From Alligator mississippiensis (Eukaryota; Chordata; Crocodylia; Alligatoridae): a stretch of 64,000 bases of DNA. The stretch is taken from positions 170,074,933 to 170,138,932 of the forward strand of contig NC_081824.1 of NCBI RefSeq assembly GCF_030867095.1. The letters are read 5' to 3'. The position numbers and the translations under genes are program-made. This document shows positions 21,105 through 31,209 of the stretch, in pieces (the first letter of the stretch is position 1; every line of letters starts with the position of its first letter). Under the pieces are notes generated by a model that did no database searches, was not told where the DNA came from, and worked only from the letters and a program-made list of their open reading frames with translations.

Positions 21105-24100
21105 ATAGCAGCTGCAGAGGCAAGTGGTTGAGCACTGTTCCATACTCATGTCAAAGATGTCCCCGTGTGTAAATGGGTAATAGGTCATTCAAGCTGAGGA
21201 GTCAAAGGCGGACAGATGTGATATTAATTTCATTGCCTTTTGTGGGCAGATGGGTACAGAAGCGGGGGTGCCTTAACTATGCTAGCTTGATGGGCTGCTA
21301 GGCCTGGATATACCTCTTTCCACTTCAAGCTGTTTTCTCTTTGCCTCCTGCATTTATAGCAGCTCCCGGAAGTTCTACTGCTGAACATGGTGACAGTGCC
21401 AATGCCAGGACGTGCACAGGCTTTCAATTGCCTTTTTTGTCCTCTGAATATTCAAACGCACAACCACTATCACAGCTTTCTGGGCCTCACCTTACCCCTA
21501 CTGTTGTATCAGTTGCTTTCCCCCCAGCTTGGTTGTCCCTCTCATTCGCACTCCCATGCAGGATGGCAGTACCAACCCAGATAAGAAGTAGATACTTGGG
21601 TTCTGGTGGCAGTTGAGGAAAATAAAAAACACTTAACCTGGCTCTTGGTTTCATTAATGCCTGTCAATTTTATCTAGTGTGAGGCACTATGAGCAAAGCC
21701 ATGCAACACAGACATTTCAACAACAAAGATTTTAAGGCACTTCAAGGAATCTTTCGCTTACTTCAGATTTCTACTTATTTTGCAGCCCTCTTTAAGCTGA
21801 TGCATGGGTGTATAACAGAGGGCTTGAGCTAAAGAAAATGCTCTAAATTGGCATAGAAATTGCAGGGCAAGGGAGCTCTCCTGGCACTTTCTGTGTAGTT
21901 TTTGGTTCCCTTCCAGGCCTGCACTAACTCTGGAAGCAAAACTGTGGCACATAACAGCATGGCATGTCTTCTTGCTTTGCCTGATGACTCTTGGAATAGA
22001 ATTATTTTCTGTCTTTTGGGGACAGGCCTTCCAACTAACATCCTTCCATGCAAAGACAGCTTGCAGAGGTGTACATGCACTTACTACCTTAGCTCTTCTA
22101 TACTCATGGCTTACCTGATATTTATTAATCCTTTTTCCAACTTGCCATAACAATGCCCATCCTAGCCAATCCCCTCCCATCAGAGATCCAGAGGTCTTAC
22201 ACAGATGGGGAGGACTGTAAAAACATGCTCACATCTCCAAATTGATCCAAGACAAGAAAGAGCCCAGGAGAAATTCCAGCATCAGAGGAAGCAACATTTT
22301 CTTACTGTTTGCATGGAAAAGACTACAGTTAGGACACTGAGTCCTTTTTCTCTATTTCCCCTTTGCAGCTGATATGTTTTAGAACAATGGACTGGGACGT
22401 TAACTGTGGCTGAACACCTGGCCAGTGGCCTTATCAGGAAAAGGATCTCAAGAGATGACATGCGTTCAAAGAACTCTCATGTGTATTTGAAGAGAAGGAT
22501 TAAAAGACAGAGGAGCAGAGGGAAGGGGACCTTAACTTAAGATAAAGAGAAGAGAAAAAGAGGACTAGGAAATGTCTAGGACCTCACAGACACACACTTG
22601 CTGGAAATGATAGAGAAGCAAACAACCCTCCTGGAGAACATGACAACTCCATGGTCAAGTACTGTGCACAACCTACACTGCTCTGCAGCCCTCAGTCTCC
22701 GATACACCACGTCCTGTGACACCCCCTTTATTCTACCATGCCTACAAACATGTCCTTTTTGTGACATTCCATATCAAAGGACAATAGAGAAAACAGGGGA
22801 CACCCAGAGATCCTCCTCATACTTCCCTCACCTGGAAGGGACAAGCTTTCCTATTGCCATCTCCTCACCTCTCCCGGATGCAGAGAACAGTTGTGACCTA
22901 GGCCTCCATGTACACAAATTTGTAACCTGGAAAGCATAAACTGGTTTTCATGCTATAGCTTATTGGGTTTTTTAAGCAGCTGGGGGTTCTTTTGCTTTTG
23001 TTTGGGGGGGTTTCTTAGAATGATTGGCTGCAACTTCCACCATGTTAGGCATGTGCAATCATTTTTATTCCCTGCTCATGGCATTTAAATGGGTATATTC
23101 ATTGTTGTTTATTAATAATCATTGAAAATGTCTTTACATTCATGGTTTCACGTGCTGAGCAATTCACTAAAATGCCTATCTTCACTGTCATAAAACCCAG
23201 TCATGGACTATATTAAAATCCTCACATAAAGTCCCAACACGAAGTAGGATAAATCTTTGCACCATTACACATGCACATTAAGACATGTGCAGTAATCATG
23301 ATTGAAGACTTGTATAAAAGCATGAGCATCATTCACAAGCAGCCCCAAGTGTCAAAGGAGAACAACATGTCCCAGATTTCTCTACCACACATAGAGGCCT
23401 CCTTTGTTACTTTATAGAGCGTTCAGAAAATCTGTTTATATCAGCCTCACTTCCATGTGCAAAAAGTGCTCCCTTGTTTTCACCCAGATTGTGAAAAAAA
23501 CAACGGGTAGGTATAAAAAGTGACAGATATTTCTCACCAGCCTCCAGCTTTGACATCAGGCCCCACTATTAGTCCTTCTGTCTTCCAAATATACCTTCCA
23601 CCATCATTTCTCAGATGCTAAGAGACCAGTAAAACAATGCCTTTCTTCTATCCAGAGTTCCAGGAAAAGGCTGCCTAATCTAGGGAAGCAGGAAGTAAGC
23701 AGACACTCCCAGCATACTTGGAGGAATGGAAATGCCATTAAAGTCCATAGAGACTATCGAAGCAAAATGAGTGAAAACAGCATCGAAACAAAACTGCCGG
23801 CAAAATTTTGCACGGCCCTACTGCCTTGTATGCCGCTGCTATGTAGGGTGCAGAACTGCTCATGCATGCCTCTACTTTTTCCAGATTTCTTACTCTGAAA
23901 TAAAAAGTTATGGGGAAAAAAAGCATTTGGGGTCAAATGAAATGCATTGTTTGAAATCAAACATTTCATTTCGTGATGTGGGAGGGTTATGTCGTTTTTC
24001 CTTTACAAAAAAAAATCAGGACAATTTCAAAAGAAAGCATAATTTCAAAATGAACATGAAATTGAAACATTTAATTTAGAAAAGGGAGAAACAAAAAGCT

Positions 24101-24400
24101 TCAGTTTTCCAGGTTTTTTTAAAAAATAATGTTGGTTGAACCAGTTATAATATTTTTCCCCCAAATACTTTGTCTTCCAGAACTACACCCCATTTTACTT
24201 TTGATCTCATTGACCTCATGCACTTCTGTTGCTGCAACAAGTTAGTGCTTGTTGGTTATACCCAAAAGTGGCATTCTGGTAGGGGAAGCTCTTCCAAGGA
24301 AAGCTCTAAAGAGAACTATCTGCTTGATGTCAGCCTCTTCCTTCCTCCCCTTCTCAGATGCCCTTCTTGCTCTGGTTTGAAGGTCACTGAATTTCTTTAG
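21105..24400. other. Mostly unique sequence, no gene seen
   Basis: Three kilobases with no domain-bearing frame. The longest frames (140 codons at 21758-22180 minus; 113 codons at 22598-22939 plus) show nothing I recognise. The part 23880-24160 is A/T-rich with poly-A and poly-T runs. No repeat ends were identified, although older repeats may hide here. Confidence 0.45.
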
Positions 24401-24402
24401 AT

Positions 24403-24866
24403 GCACCTGCAGCAATGCATTGTAAAGAACACAGCACTAGTCAACATTTCTTCTATGCTGCCCGACATTGAAAATGGCACTAGCTAGCATGCAAAAAACC
24501 TGATGGATGATGGGACAAAACAAGGAATTCTGGGAGTTATGTGGTTTTGACCCAAGGCTGGGAATTCCACTGCCTCTTGGTCAGAATCCCAGAATGTGCA
24601 ATGTGAAAAGTCCTGAAATGCCTATAGCATGGCTGAGTAGCAATGCACCAAGAGATGACTGACCAGAATGCCAGGAACTTAGTTTGAAACACTGCAGTGG
24701 GGTTGTTTGACCACAATGATATGATATGAAAAGTAGCTTAGCTGGAGCTTTATACTGTAGTGTAGTGCGGGTTGGGCCCACTGTGTGCAGAATACCTGTG
24801 CAGATTACTTTGTGCGGGTACATTAAACCTGTGACAAGTGTCATGTGTGGATGTGCCCTCTGAGAC
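24403..24866. mobile_element. Possible MITE with fold-back centre
   Basis: The centre pairs gaattctgggagttatgtgg with the complement of ggtcagaatcccagaatgtg, a feature of several vertebrate MITEs. The right end (gtgtcatgtgtggatgtgcc) resembles the ATCTACAC-type MITE ends elsewhere in the window. The left end (atgcacctgcagcaatgcat) is a weak mirror. Boundaries are uncertain. Confidence 0.3.
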
Positions 24867-24879
24867 TCAATCTCTTTGA

Positions 24880-25090
24880 TTCTGTTTGAGCTGCCAGAGA
24901 CACAATGCATGTCCTTGGGCAAGTCATTTCCTCTCTCTGTCTCAGTTCTGCCTTCTGTAAATAGAAGCCAATGATAACGCCGTATGTCCTTGGGGGCTGT
25001 GAGGTTGAATTCATTAATGTTGGTAAAGAGAACTAAGCTGTTTGCATGGAGGGCCCTGGGGAATATACCATGGTGATTATGATTAGTCAC
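24880..25090 (+). mobile_element. MIR/CORE-type SINE
   Basis: Reads tgtccttgggcaagtcattt, then cctctctctgtctcagttct and tctgtaaatagaagccaatgat. This matches the MIR-class phrase ..GACCTTGGGCAAGTCACTTC..CTCAGTTTCCCCATCTGTAAAATGGG. The tRNA-derived head is missing or too diverged. A CORE-SINE-like body follows to about 25090. Old copy, non-coding. The 169-codon minus frame that overlaps it is chance. Confidence 0.75.
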
Positions 25091-25096
25091 TTATAA

Positions 25097-25119
25097 ACAC
25101 CTACACACACACACACACG
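25097..25119. repeat. (CA)n microsatellite
   Basis: cacacacacacacac directly after the SINE, perhaps grown from its tail. Confidence 0.85.
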
Positions 25120-25407
25120 TTTGAGAACTTGCAAAACCAGGTTCTACACAAACAGAAAGACTCAGTCTGCCTCAGTTCCTTTCACTCCCAGTCCTCTATC
25201 CCTTTTCAGTGCTGACTGTAAAATTAGCACATTTATCCCAAATTGTCTAAAAACAAGTGACCAGTTTAGAACAGCCTATATTTGCAAACATCTGTGCCTG
25301 AAATAATCCAAACAAATACTTACACACTAAGCTGTCTGGCAATACTACCATGACCTGCTTCCTTTGCATTCTACTCTTCCACCAATAGGTAACCCAAGGA
25401 ATTTCTA

Positions 25408-25668
25408 CAGATAACTTGGCTTCTATTGCAGCCAGAGTTTGACTTCACTACTAGGGCAGCCATTTCTGGTAGTCAGTGTAGGTGGCCAACCTTCCCTTCA
25501 GGGGAAGGTCCTGAGGGAGGGAGCTGCAGGCAGCCAGGAGGATGGTGGCACTGGAATAAAGTTGCCCTGTGCCGTCAAGAGATATGCCCACCCAAGCTCA
25601 GTGTACCTCCCCATGGCTTCTGTCCATAGATCTTCCTTCCAGTCAGCCTAAGTCAAAATGCCAGTCTT
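25408..25668 (+). repeat. Inverted-repeat arm 1, unclassified 250-bp repeat
   Basis: From ctacagataacttggcttct through to about aagtcaaaatgccagtctt, this stretch reappears in reverse complement at 26805-27070. Shared words include gccagagtttgac, cctgagggagggagctgcag and gcttctgtccatagatcttcc. Translation of either copy gives similar peptides (GKVLREGAAGS.EDGG), but these reflect the shared DNA, not a known protein. The two arms could be one element with long terminal inverted repeats, or two copies in opposite orientation. Confidence 0.8.
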
Positions 25669-25975
25669 TTATGGGAGGGGAGGGGGGACCAAGCTTGATC
25701 TTCCTGAAGTGATCAGCTCCCTGGCCATGATCCCTTATTTATGAGTAACAGTGGTAGCCTCAGTGTCTTGTCCTTCCTTCTGGAAGGTGGCATTACTAGA
25801 CTTTTTGAATCATGTCAAGCATGAAAGGTGTCAGGTGTTATCATTACACCAGGTCCGCTTATTGCAGGATAGGACTGGTCACTCTTTAGAGAGAAGAGGC
25901 TCTACCTATCCCATGCCCTGTGTTCTTATTACAGGGAAAGTCTGGGTGACTCCCGATCACTGGGATTTCCTAGAT

Positions 25976-26161
25976 CAGGGGCAGGCAAAATGCGGCCTGT
26001 GGGCTGGATGCGGCCCACCAGGCCATTCTATCTGGCCCACAGGGCTCCTAAAAATTTAGAGAATTAATATTTATCTGCCTCTGACTGCCTGTCATGTGGC
26101 CCTCAATGACTTGCCAAAATGCAGGAAGTGGCCCTCCGCCCGAAATAATTGCTCGTCCCTG
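25976..26161. mobile_element. Short hAT-like MITE with perfect target-site duplication
   Basis: The left end is caggggcaggcaaaatgcgg. The right end on the minus strand is cagggacgagcaattatttc. It is flanked by identical 8-mers tcctagat at 25968-25975 and 26162-26169, a textbook hAT duplication. 186 bp, with the GCGGCCCACCAGGCC core known from CAGGGGTGGGCAAAATACGGCC elements. It lies between the two arms of the 25408/27070 inverted repeat, so it is younger than that structure if the arms belong together. Confidence 0.93.
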
Positions 26162-26169
26162 TCCTAGAT

Positions 26170-26800
26170 ACTGATCCTTAAGGGAAGATGACTCTTCCTT
26201 CAGCAACCTCCTCTTTCCAGTGGAAAGATGCTGGAGATGCCTGTATTAAGAGGCTATGGTGAGGGCTTTCCTTTTTTAGTGGGTGAGCTGTGTAACCAAT
26301 TTGTACTGTTTGTTTTTTTATTGTGAGTGGCAAAAAGGTGAGAGTTTTACAGCCCTGAAGCAAGTACAGTGCAGCCTGGATAGCAGCACGGCAACTTCCT
26401 TCTGCATAATCTCCAGCAAAGGTCCATTTACTAATGTTTGTTGTGATGGGGTTGGTTTTGCTGCAATGTGAACTGCAGTCCATTATCCCACATAAAAGTC
26501 ATTGAAGAATTTCAAGTGGGAGAGGCCTTCCTTGTAGAAAGGAGGTCCAGTCTGAAGGAATGCTTTATCATCCTAAAAATGCCTCAGAGCTGTAACTGGG
26601 ACTTTCAAAATGCCTGCATTTGGGAAGATCTGGCCCTTTACTTATGCCTATTTGGTCTGATCTTTATTACAGAGACCAGATGCCCAGAGAAGACAACTCA
26701 CTAGCAGAGGTGCCAGGCAGTGGCCATTCCTGCAGCCAACGCTCTGACTAGCATCTTCACAGCCTGCACATCTCATTCTAGCACCTCTGAATGGGCGACT
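26170..26800. other. Unique sequence between inverted-repeat arms
   Basis: No gene or repeat end was seen. Two minus/plus frames of 60-100 codons have no domain. If the arms form one element, this is its interior. Confidence 0.45.
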
Positions 26801-26804
26801 ACTA

Positions 26805-27070
26805 GTTAAAAGCTAGTCTGTGACTGAGGGGGTAGGACTGCAGGGAAGGTCTATGGACTGAAGCCATGAGGAGGTACACTGAGCTTGGGTGGGTATGACT
26901 CTTGAAGGCACAGGGCAACTTTATTTCAATGCCACCATCCTCATAGCTGCCTGCAGCTCCCTCCCTCAAGACCTTCCCTGATGGAAAGGTTGGCCACTTA
27001 CACTGACTACCATAAATAGCTAGCCTAGTAGTGAGGTCAAACTCTGGCTCCAATAGAAGCCAAGTTATAT
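26805..27070 (-). repeat. Inverted-repeat arm 2, unclassified 250-bp repeat
   Basis: Reverse-complement partner of 25408-25668. It ends with agaagccaagttatatgtaga, the mirror of the other arm's start. Similarity by eye is high, well over 80 percent, with small insertions or deletions. The spacer between arms is about 1.1 kb including the 186-bp hAT. Confidence 0.8.
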
Positions 27071-27159
27071 GTAGAAGCTGACAATAAGATGTCTAGGCAA
27101 GGAGAGTCATTCATTTTTAAGCCACACCTGTGATGTGGTGGGGAACAAGTCATCCCTCC

Positions 27160-27545
27160 GGCAGTCAATTACTGGCTGTTGTGCTGGCAGAATACTGCCC
27201 CTGCCCTAAATACCACCTTAAAACCAGAACGGAAGGTTGTAGCGAGCCATCTGCACAGCAAGTGACTTTACAGATCACCCTGATCTCAGCACCTTCCTGA
27301 AGTGACTGGAATGACTTGACTGTGGTCCCTGCTCCTGTGTTCCTCACATCTATGTCTAGTTTCTGACCCTGGGCTTGCACCTGCTGATGACCCTCAGCTC
27401 CTGACCCTGACTCCCTAATGCTGGCTTGCCTGATGCCTTCCTGCTGCTGACTTGACCATATCTTGGGCATCTGGTCTGTGGTTTGGTCACTGGCTCCAGA
27501 CCCTGGCAGCAACCCTGTCCCTGCTCCTGGTGAGAGACTCAGGTT
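27160..27545. repeat. Unclassified CTGACCCTG-rich sequence
   Basis: Repeats of ctgaccctg/ctcctgaccctgactcc and related words on the plus strand. On the minus strand these read GGGTCAGG, similar in style to 58490-58925 on the plus strand. It may be an old dispersed repeat; family unknown. The 115-codon minus frame is not a recognised protein. Confidence 0.35.
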
Positions 27546-27549
27546 CCTG

Positions 27550-28895
27550 ACTCTGGGCCTAAGATTAGGCCTGACTGCTCATATCCCACCAAATGTTCAA
27601 GCCCTCCTTCTCTTGTTGTCCTTCTCAGCTCTTTTCTGTATTTCTCCCTCTCACATTTTGCAGTTGATGATGGATGATGGATCTGAGGCTTTAAATGTAG
27701 CTGTTTTTGTATTCGAACATTGTTGTAAAATTTGTGCCCTCATTTGCCAGCAACCCCTCTGCTGCCAACGATGCCCTTAGCATTCAAAACAACGATGCCA
27801 GCTTGAGGCAACCCCTTGCTTGGGCCTGGCTAGTATGATCGCTGGAGGAGTTTGGTGTCTGTGTGGCTTTGAAGATCCCCGGATCACATCAATAGGAAGA
27901 ATTCATCACATCACCGTGGTTCTGACAGTTTCAGATGACAGTGTCACTTTCCACCATGCAGAAGACAGATGATCTGAATGTAACAGAGAGGTTTGAATGT
28001 AGAGAGATGAATAAACCTCCCTGATAAGAGGAAATGTGATCTGGGGGTGGGGAGACTCTGATCTCCCCAAGGGAATGTGTGTGTGTGTGTGTGTGTGTTG
28101 GCTGCTCAGTATGGACAACTTCTGCTCCAATTTCCTGGCCCCAGTTGTGGGCTCCATTTTATCCCTTGTATGCTGTAATCTAGCACAGTTATAACCTAAC
28201 CAAGTCTGCTCAGTGTCAGAGGAATGCCCTGATGGTGTGAAGGAGGTGGAGGACCCTGTACTGTTTTCCTTCTATCTAGGGGTAAGTCAGGAATGAAAAG
28301 GGGTATTTTGGTAGCAGGGCTGAATATTATATATTATATTATATGTGGAACACATTATATGCTGGTCAGCCTTAGTTACTAGTGGGCCAATGAACAGAGT
28401 GAACATTGGTCCATGAACCCTGGCTACCTCCTACTGTCATTCCCATTTCCTGAGCTGCCTCTGCCCAATTCAGAATCAAGGGCCCTTGGCATCACCACTT
28501 ATATTTAGCCAAGTTGGAAAGCCAGGATGTCCCAAACTCTATCCATGTCCAGCAGCCTTGATAAAGAAACTACAATAGATTCTCTGTGTGGCCATCAGCA
28601 CTCACCCATGTCACTAGAAATGCTATAATAATATTTTGGTGCCTGGGTGTAATTCCAACAGTCAGGGGCACATCAGAGTTAGTGACAGCTTTGCTTGTTT
28701 CAGGAATTGAAATGCACTCCCTGTTTTGCCACGCTTTGCCCTTCCATCCTCTACAAATCAAATTCCAGAGGGGGAGAGATTTGATCATGAACATATTTAG
28801 AAAATGTTTTCACTGTTGCTTTTCAGGTTTCCTCTCACTCCGGTGTTACAAGGTGAAAAGGTCGACCACAAGCCCCCACAGCCAACTGTGACTGA
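27550..28895. other. Mostly unique sequence with simple repeats
   Basis: Holds a (TG)n run at 28077-28100 and a TATTA/TATAT stretch at 28325-28347. The 27780-27860 piece (gatgccagcttgaggcaacc and on) resembles fragments of a DNA element but has no clear ends. No gene seen. Confidence 0.5.
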
Positions 28896-28897
28896 AT

Positions 28898-28947
28898 ACT
28901 TAAAAGAGGGAGGCGGGAGGGAGGGGGGAGAAGAAGAGAAGAAAATG
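28898..28947. repeat. Purine-rich tract
   Basis: gagggaggcgggagggaggg, then gggagaagaagagaagaaaa: nearly 50 bases of A and G on the plus strand. Confidence 0.75.
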
Positions 28948-29119
28948 ATTGAATAAAAAAACCATAAGAAGCAGCATGAAACTAGAAAGAACATTGTAAA
29001 TCAAATCCAGCAAAGGAGGCAGGATATGAACACCTCAGCTAGGTCTGAGCCACTAGCAATTACTTATTCAGATAACATATTATTAGTGAGGAAAGACACA
29101 CACATTTGATATATATCTT

Positions 29120-29430
29120 GCAGTCTGAGTGAATAGCAAAGGCAGCTGGCTCTGTTCCTATCAGAACTATTCCAGCTGTTTGCAGTCAGCATCAGACTTG
29201 TTTCTAATGACCAAACAAAAAAGTCTTCATTATAGCTTTCAAAGGGAAAGGTGGAAGAGGGAGGGGAGGGGAATTGTGGTACCCAATATAAAAAGTTATG
29301 CCTGGAAGCATGTTGCATGACTGTCATTAATAGTTAATACATGTAGAAAGATAGCAGAGCACTGCTGTGCACAGAGTTTATATTTAATGTTGCTAATAAA
29401 GCTCTAATTGCAGTATTAAATTGTTATGGG
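29120..29430. promoter_or_regulatory. Candidate conserved non-coding block
   Basis: Non-repetitive; ends with A/T-rich text such as agtttatatttaatgttgct, aataaagctctaattgcagt and attaaattgttatggg, rich in TAAT cores. It looks like a developmental enhancer by texture only. Confidence 0.3.
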
Positions 29431-29544
29431 TAAAATTATCAAAAGCATTGACATAGTTGAAGAGACTACACCCATTTCCAAGTGGGCCTGAGAGTGGGAC
29501 TTGAGCTGCCAAGTTATGGTGGTGCTTTTGGCAATTTTACCTTA

Positions 29545-29642
29545 AAGGTCCCAGCTGAGATTGGGGCACCATTGTGTGAAGTACTGTACAAACATGGTGA
29601 GTGATAGCCCTTGATCTGAAAAGGACAAATAAGACAAGTAGC
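29545..29642 (-). repeat. Ancient amniote repeat fragment
   Basis: The plus strand reads ggtcccagctgagattgggg, then caccattgtgtgaagtactg and tacaaacatggtgagtga. It parallels a widespread repeat I remember as AGGCCCCA..GGGGCCCCATTGTGCTAGGCGCTGTACAAACA. A copy in the other orientation is at 44220-44330. Family name not certain. Confidence 0.5.
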
Positions 29643-29649
29643 ATACCTG

Positions 29650-30260
29650 AGGTGGGGCGACCAGGGCAGCAGTCCCAGGCATTGCCTTTGAGTGGCAGGG
29701 TGGGGGTAGTGTGCAAAAATAGTGGCCACTGCCAGCATTATGACAGCTGGTGATGTCCTGTGTGCTGCCACTGCTTCGGGCACAAAGCTGCTCTGTTACA
29801 CCTCCGGACAAGATAGACAAGGGGAGGGAAGAAGGCTAATACTGCTTCTTCTTCCTGTCTTCAAGATGAGGAGATGAGACACAGTGGATATGTCTATGTC
29901 CTGGTGGCAGAGTGCTCAGTCAAATAGGAAATAAGCCCTCACTCACTCCATGCATGTCAACCCTGGAAAGGGGGCAAAGAAGACATGCTAAGTGCACCCC
30001 AGCACTGCACTCCAGACCTTAGTTACCAGTGTGCACAAGTGTGGATTCTTGGGGAACTCCTCAGCGTGTCCTAATCACCTCATTCCCGGGGTTGACACAT
30101 GCAGAGCTTCAGTGCTTGAGAGGGGCTTGTTCCCTCAGCAGTGTGACTCTGCTACCACAACACAGATGCACCCAGACAGACCAAGGAACAGATCAATATT
30201 GGTTACCTACAGGCTCCACTTAGGTTTTGCAAAGCCTAAGCATTCAGCAGCTGGCCCAAG
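29650..30260. other. Unique sequence, no gene seen
   Basis: Short frames only (up to 97 codons, 29992-30285 plus), without domains. Confidence 0.45.
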
Positions 30261-30264
30261 GAGG

Positions 30265-30760
30265 GACCCAAATAGACAAAGTTAGGTATTTATGTGCCCT
30301 ACACAGCAAACAGAGAGAGTGAGTCACCTCCAAAGGACAAGCCAGGGCACCTAGAAGTGCCTGGAGGGAACCAAATGGCAACCCTAAGCACAGGAGTGTG
30401 TTAGCACTCCTACCCTTCTCCTGAGTTTAGGTGCCTACTCAGGGCTGCACACTAGGTGCCTCCATTCACTTGGAATCCAGAAGCCTAGTCCCTCTTCTAA
30501 GGTAGGTGCCTATTGGCTCATGATCCAGGTTCTGCCACCCACCTCTGGCATTATAGCTGTGCACAGAGCACTTGCCCAGGAAGCAGGAAGGCTGACTTCT
30601 GGGTCTCCCTCCACTTGCAAGGGACAACACCATATTCCCCACCTGTTTGGACCATTTTGCATTAGATGGCCATTGATTAGAAAACAGAAATAAGTTTGGC
30701 AACAGGGACCATAACTTAGGACACACTCTTCTTCCCAGGGCCTGCTACAGATACTGCTCC
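30265..30760. repeat. Unclassified reptilian repeat, TTAGGTGCCT-rich
   Basis: Repeated use of taggtgcct/taggcacct words (gttaggtatttatgtgcc, gtttaggtgcctactcaggg, ctaggtgcctccattcactt, gtaggtgcctattggctcat). The same vocabulary appears at 56580-57170. I associate it with a common reptilian element that follows tRNA-SINE heads (..TTTAGGCGCCTAA..). Ends not resolved. Confidence 0.4.
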
Positions 30761-30831
30761 CACAAATCTTGAAATCTCAGCTGCCCAGGGGGCCAACTTT
30801 AAAAGAAGGGATGGAGGCTTTCCCACCCAGC

Positions 30832-30965
30832 CTATCCTAGAGCATGGCAGTAAGGGCACTGTCCTGAGACACAGGGGCAGGAGTCTGAATCTCTTCAGGC
30901 TAAAGAGGGCCTGGAACCTGGGACTCCCACTTCCTGGGCTAGGGCTTTAATCACTAGGGTATTGT
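30832..30965. repeat. Palindromic double tRNA-like repeat, copy 1
   Basis: Two tRNA-like halves face each other. Left, plus strand: ggcagtaagggcactgtcct, then gagacacaggggcaggagtctgaatc. Right, minus strand: accctagtgattaaagccct, then gggagtcccaggttccaggc. The right half keeps a B-box-like GGTTCCAGGCC (consensus GGTTCGANTCC). Together they form an imperfect palindrome of about 2 x 67 bp centred near 30899. I know similar (GGATTTGAACCTGGGTCTCCCAC..) sequences as dispersed repeats in reptiles. Confidence 0.6.
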
Positions 30966-31019
30966 GCAAAAAGTGGGCATTGTGACAAGACTGTAGGTGT
31001 TGAACCCTGTACATCTAGG

Positions 31020-31205
31020 TCATCATGGGGCCATTATAGGGGTGCTGAAGCCTAATGAAAGCACATACAAAAGCAATCTGGAACTGGCCCTAGGTAACTT
31101 GTTCAAAATCACACACGAAGCATGGAGCAAGAACTGAACCCAGCTCTCTTGAGGCCTAGTCCAGTGCTTTGTGTACAAGACCATTGTTCTGCTAAATGAT
31201 GTAGG
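31020..31205 (-). mobile_element. tRNA-derived SINE (MIR/CORE-like)
   Basis: The minus strand reads caatggtcttgtacacaaag, then cactggactaggcctcaaga, gagctgggttcagttcttgc and gtgtgtgattttgaacaagt. GGGTTCAGTTC is a B box, and the whole follows the MIR-type plan (..CTCAGGAGACCTGGGTTCAATTCC..GTGTGACCTTGGGCAAGTCAC). Head at about 31200, body toward 31020. Old copy. Confidence 0.7.
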
Positions 31206-31209
31206 TCTA

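Noticed and set aside
24581-25090. 169-codon minus-strand frame
   Set aside because: Overlaps an antisense MIR-like SINE and a possible MITE. No domain.
30832-30965. tRNA gene
   Set aside because: A- and B-box-like words are present, but the halves face each other and no cloverleaf with paired acceptor arms forms; it is a repeat.
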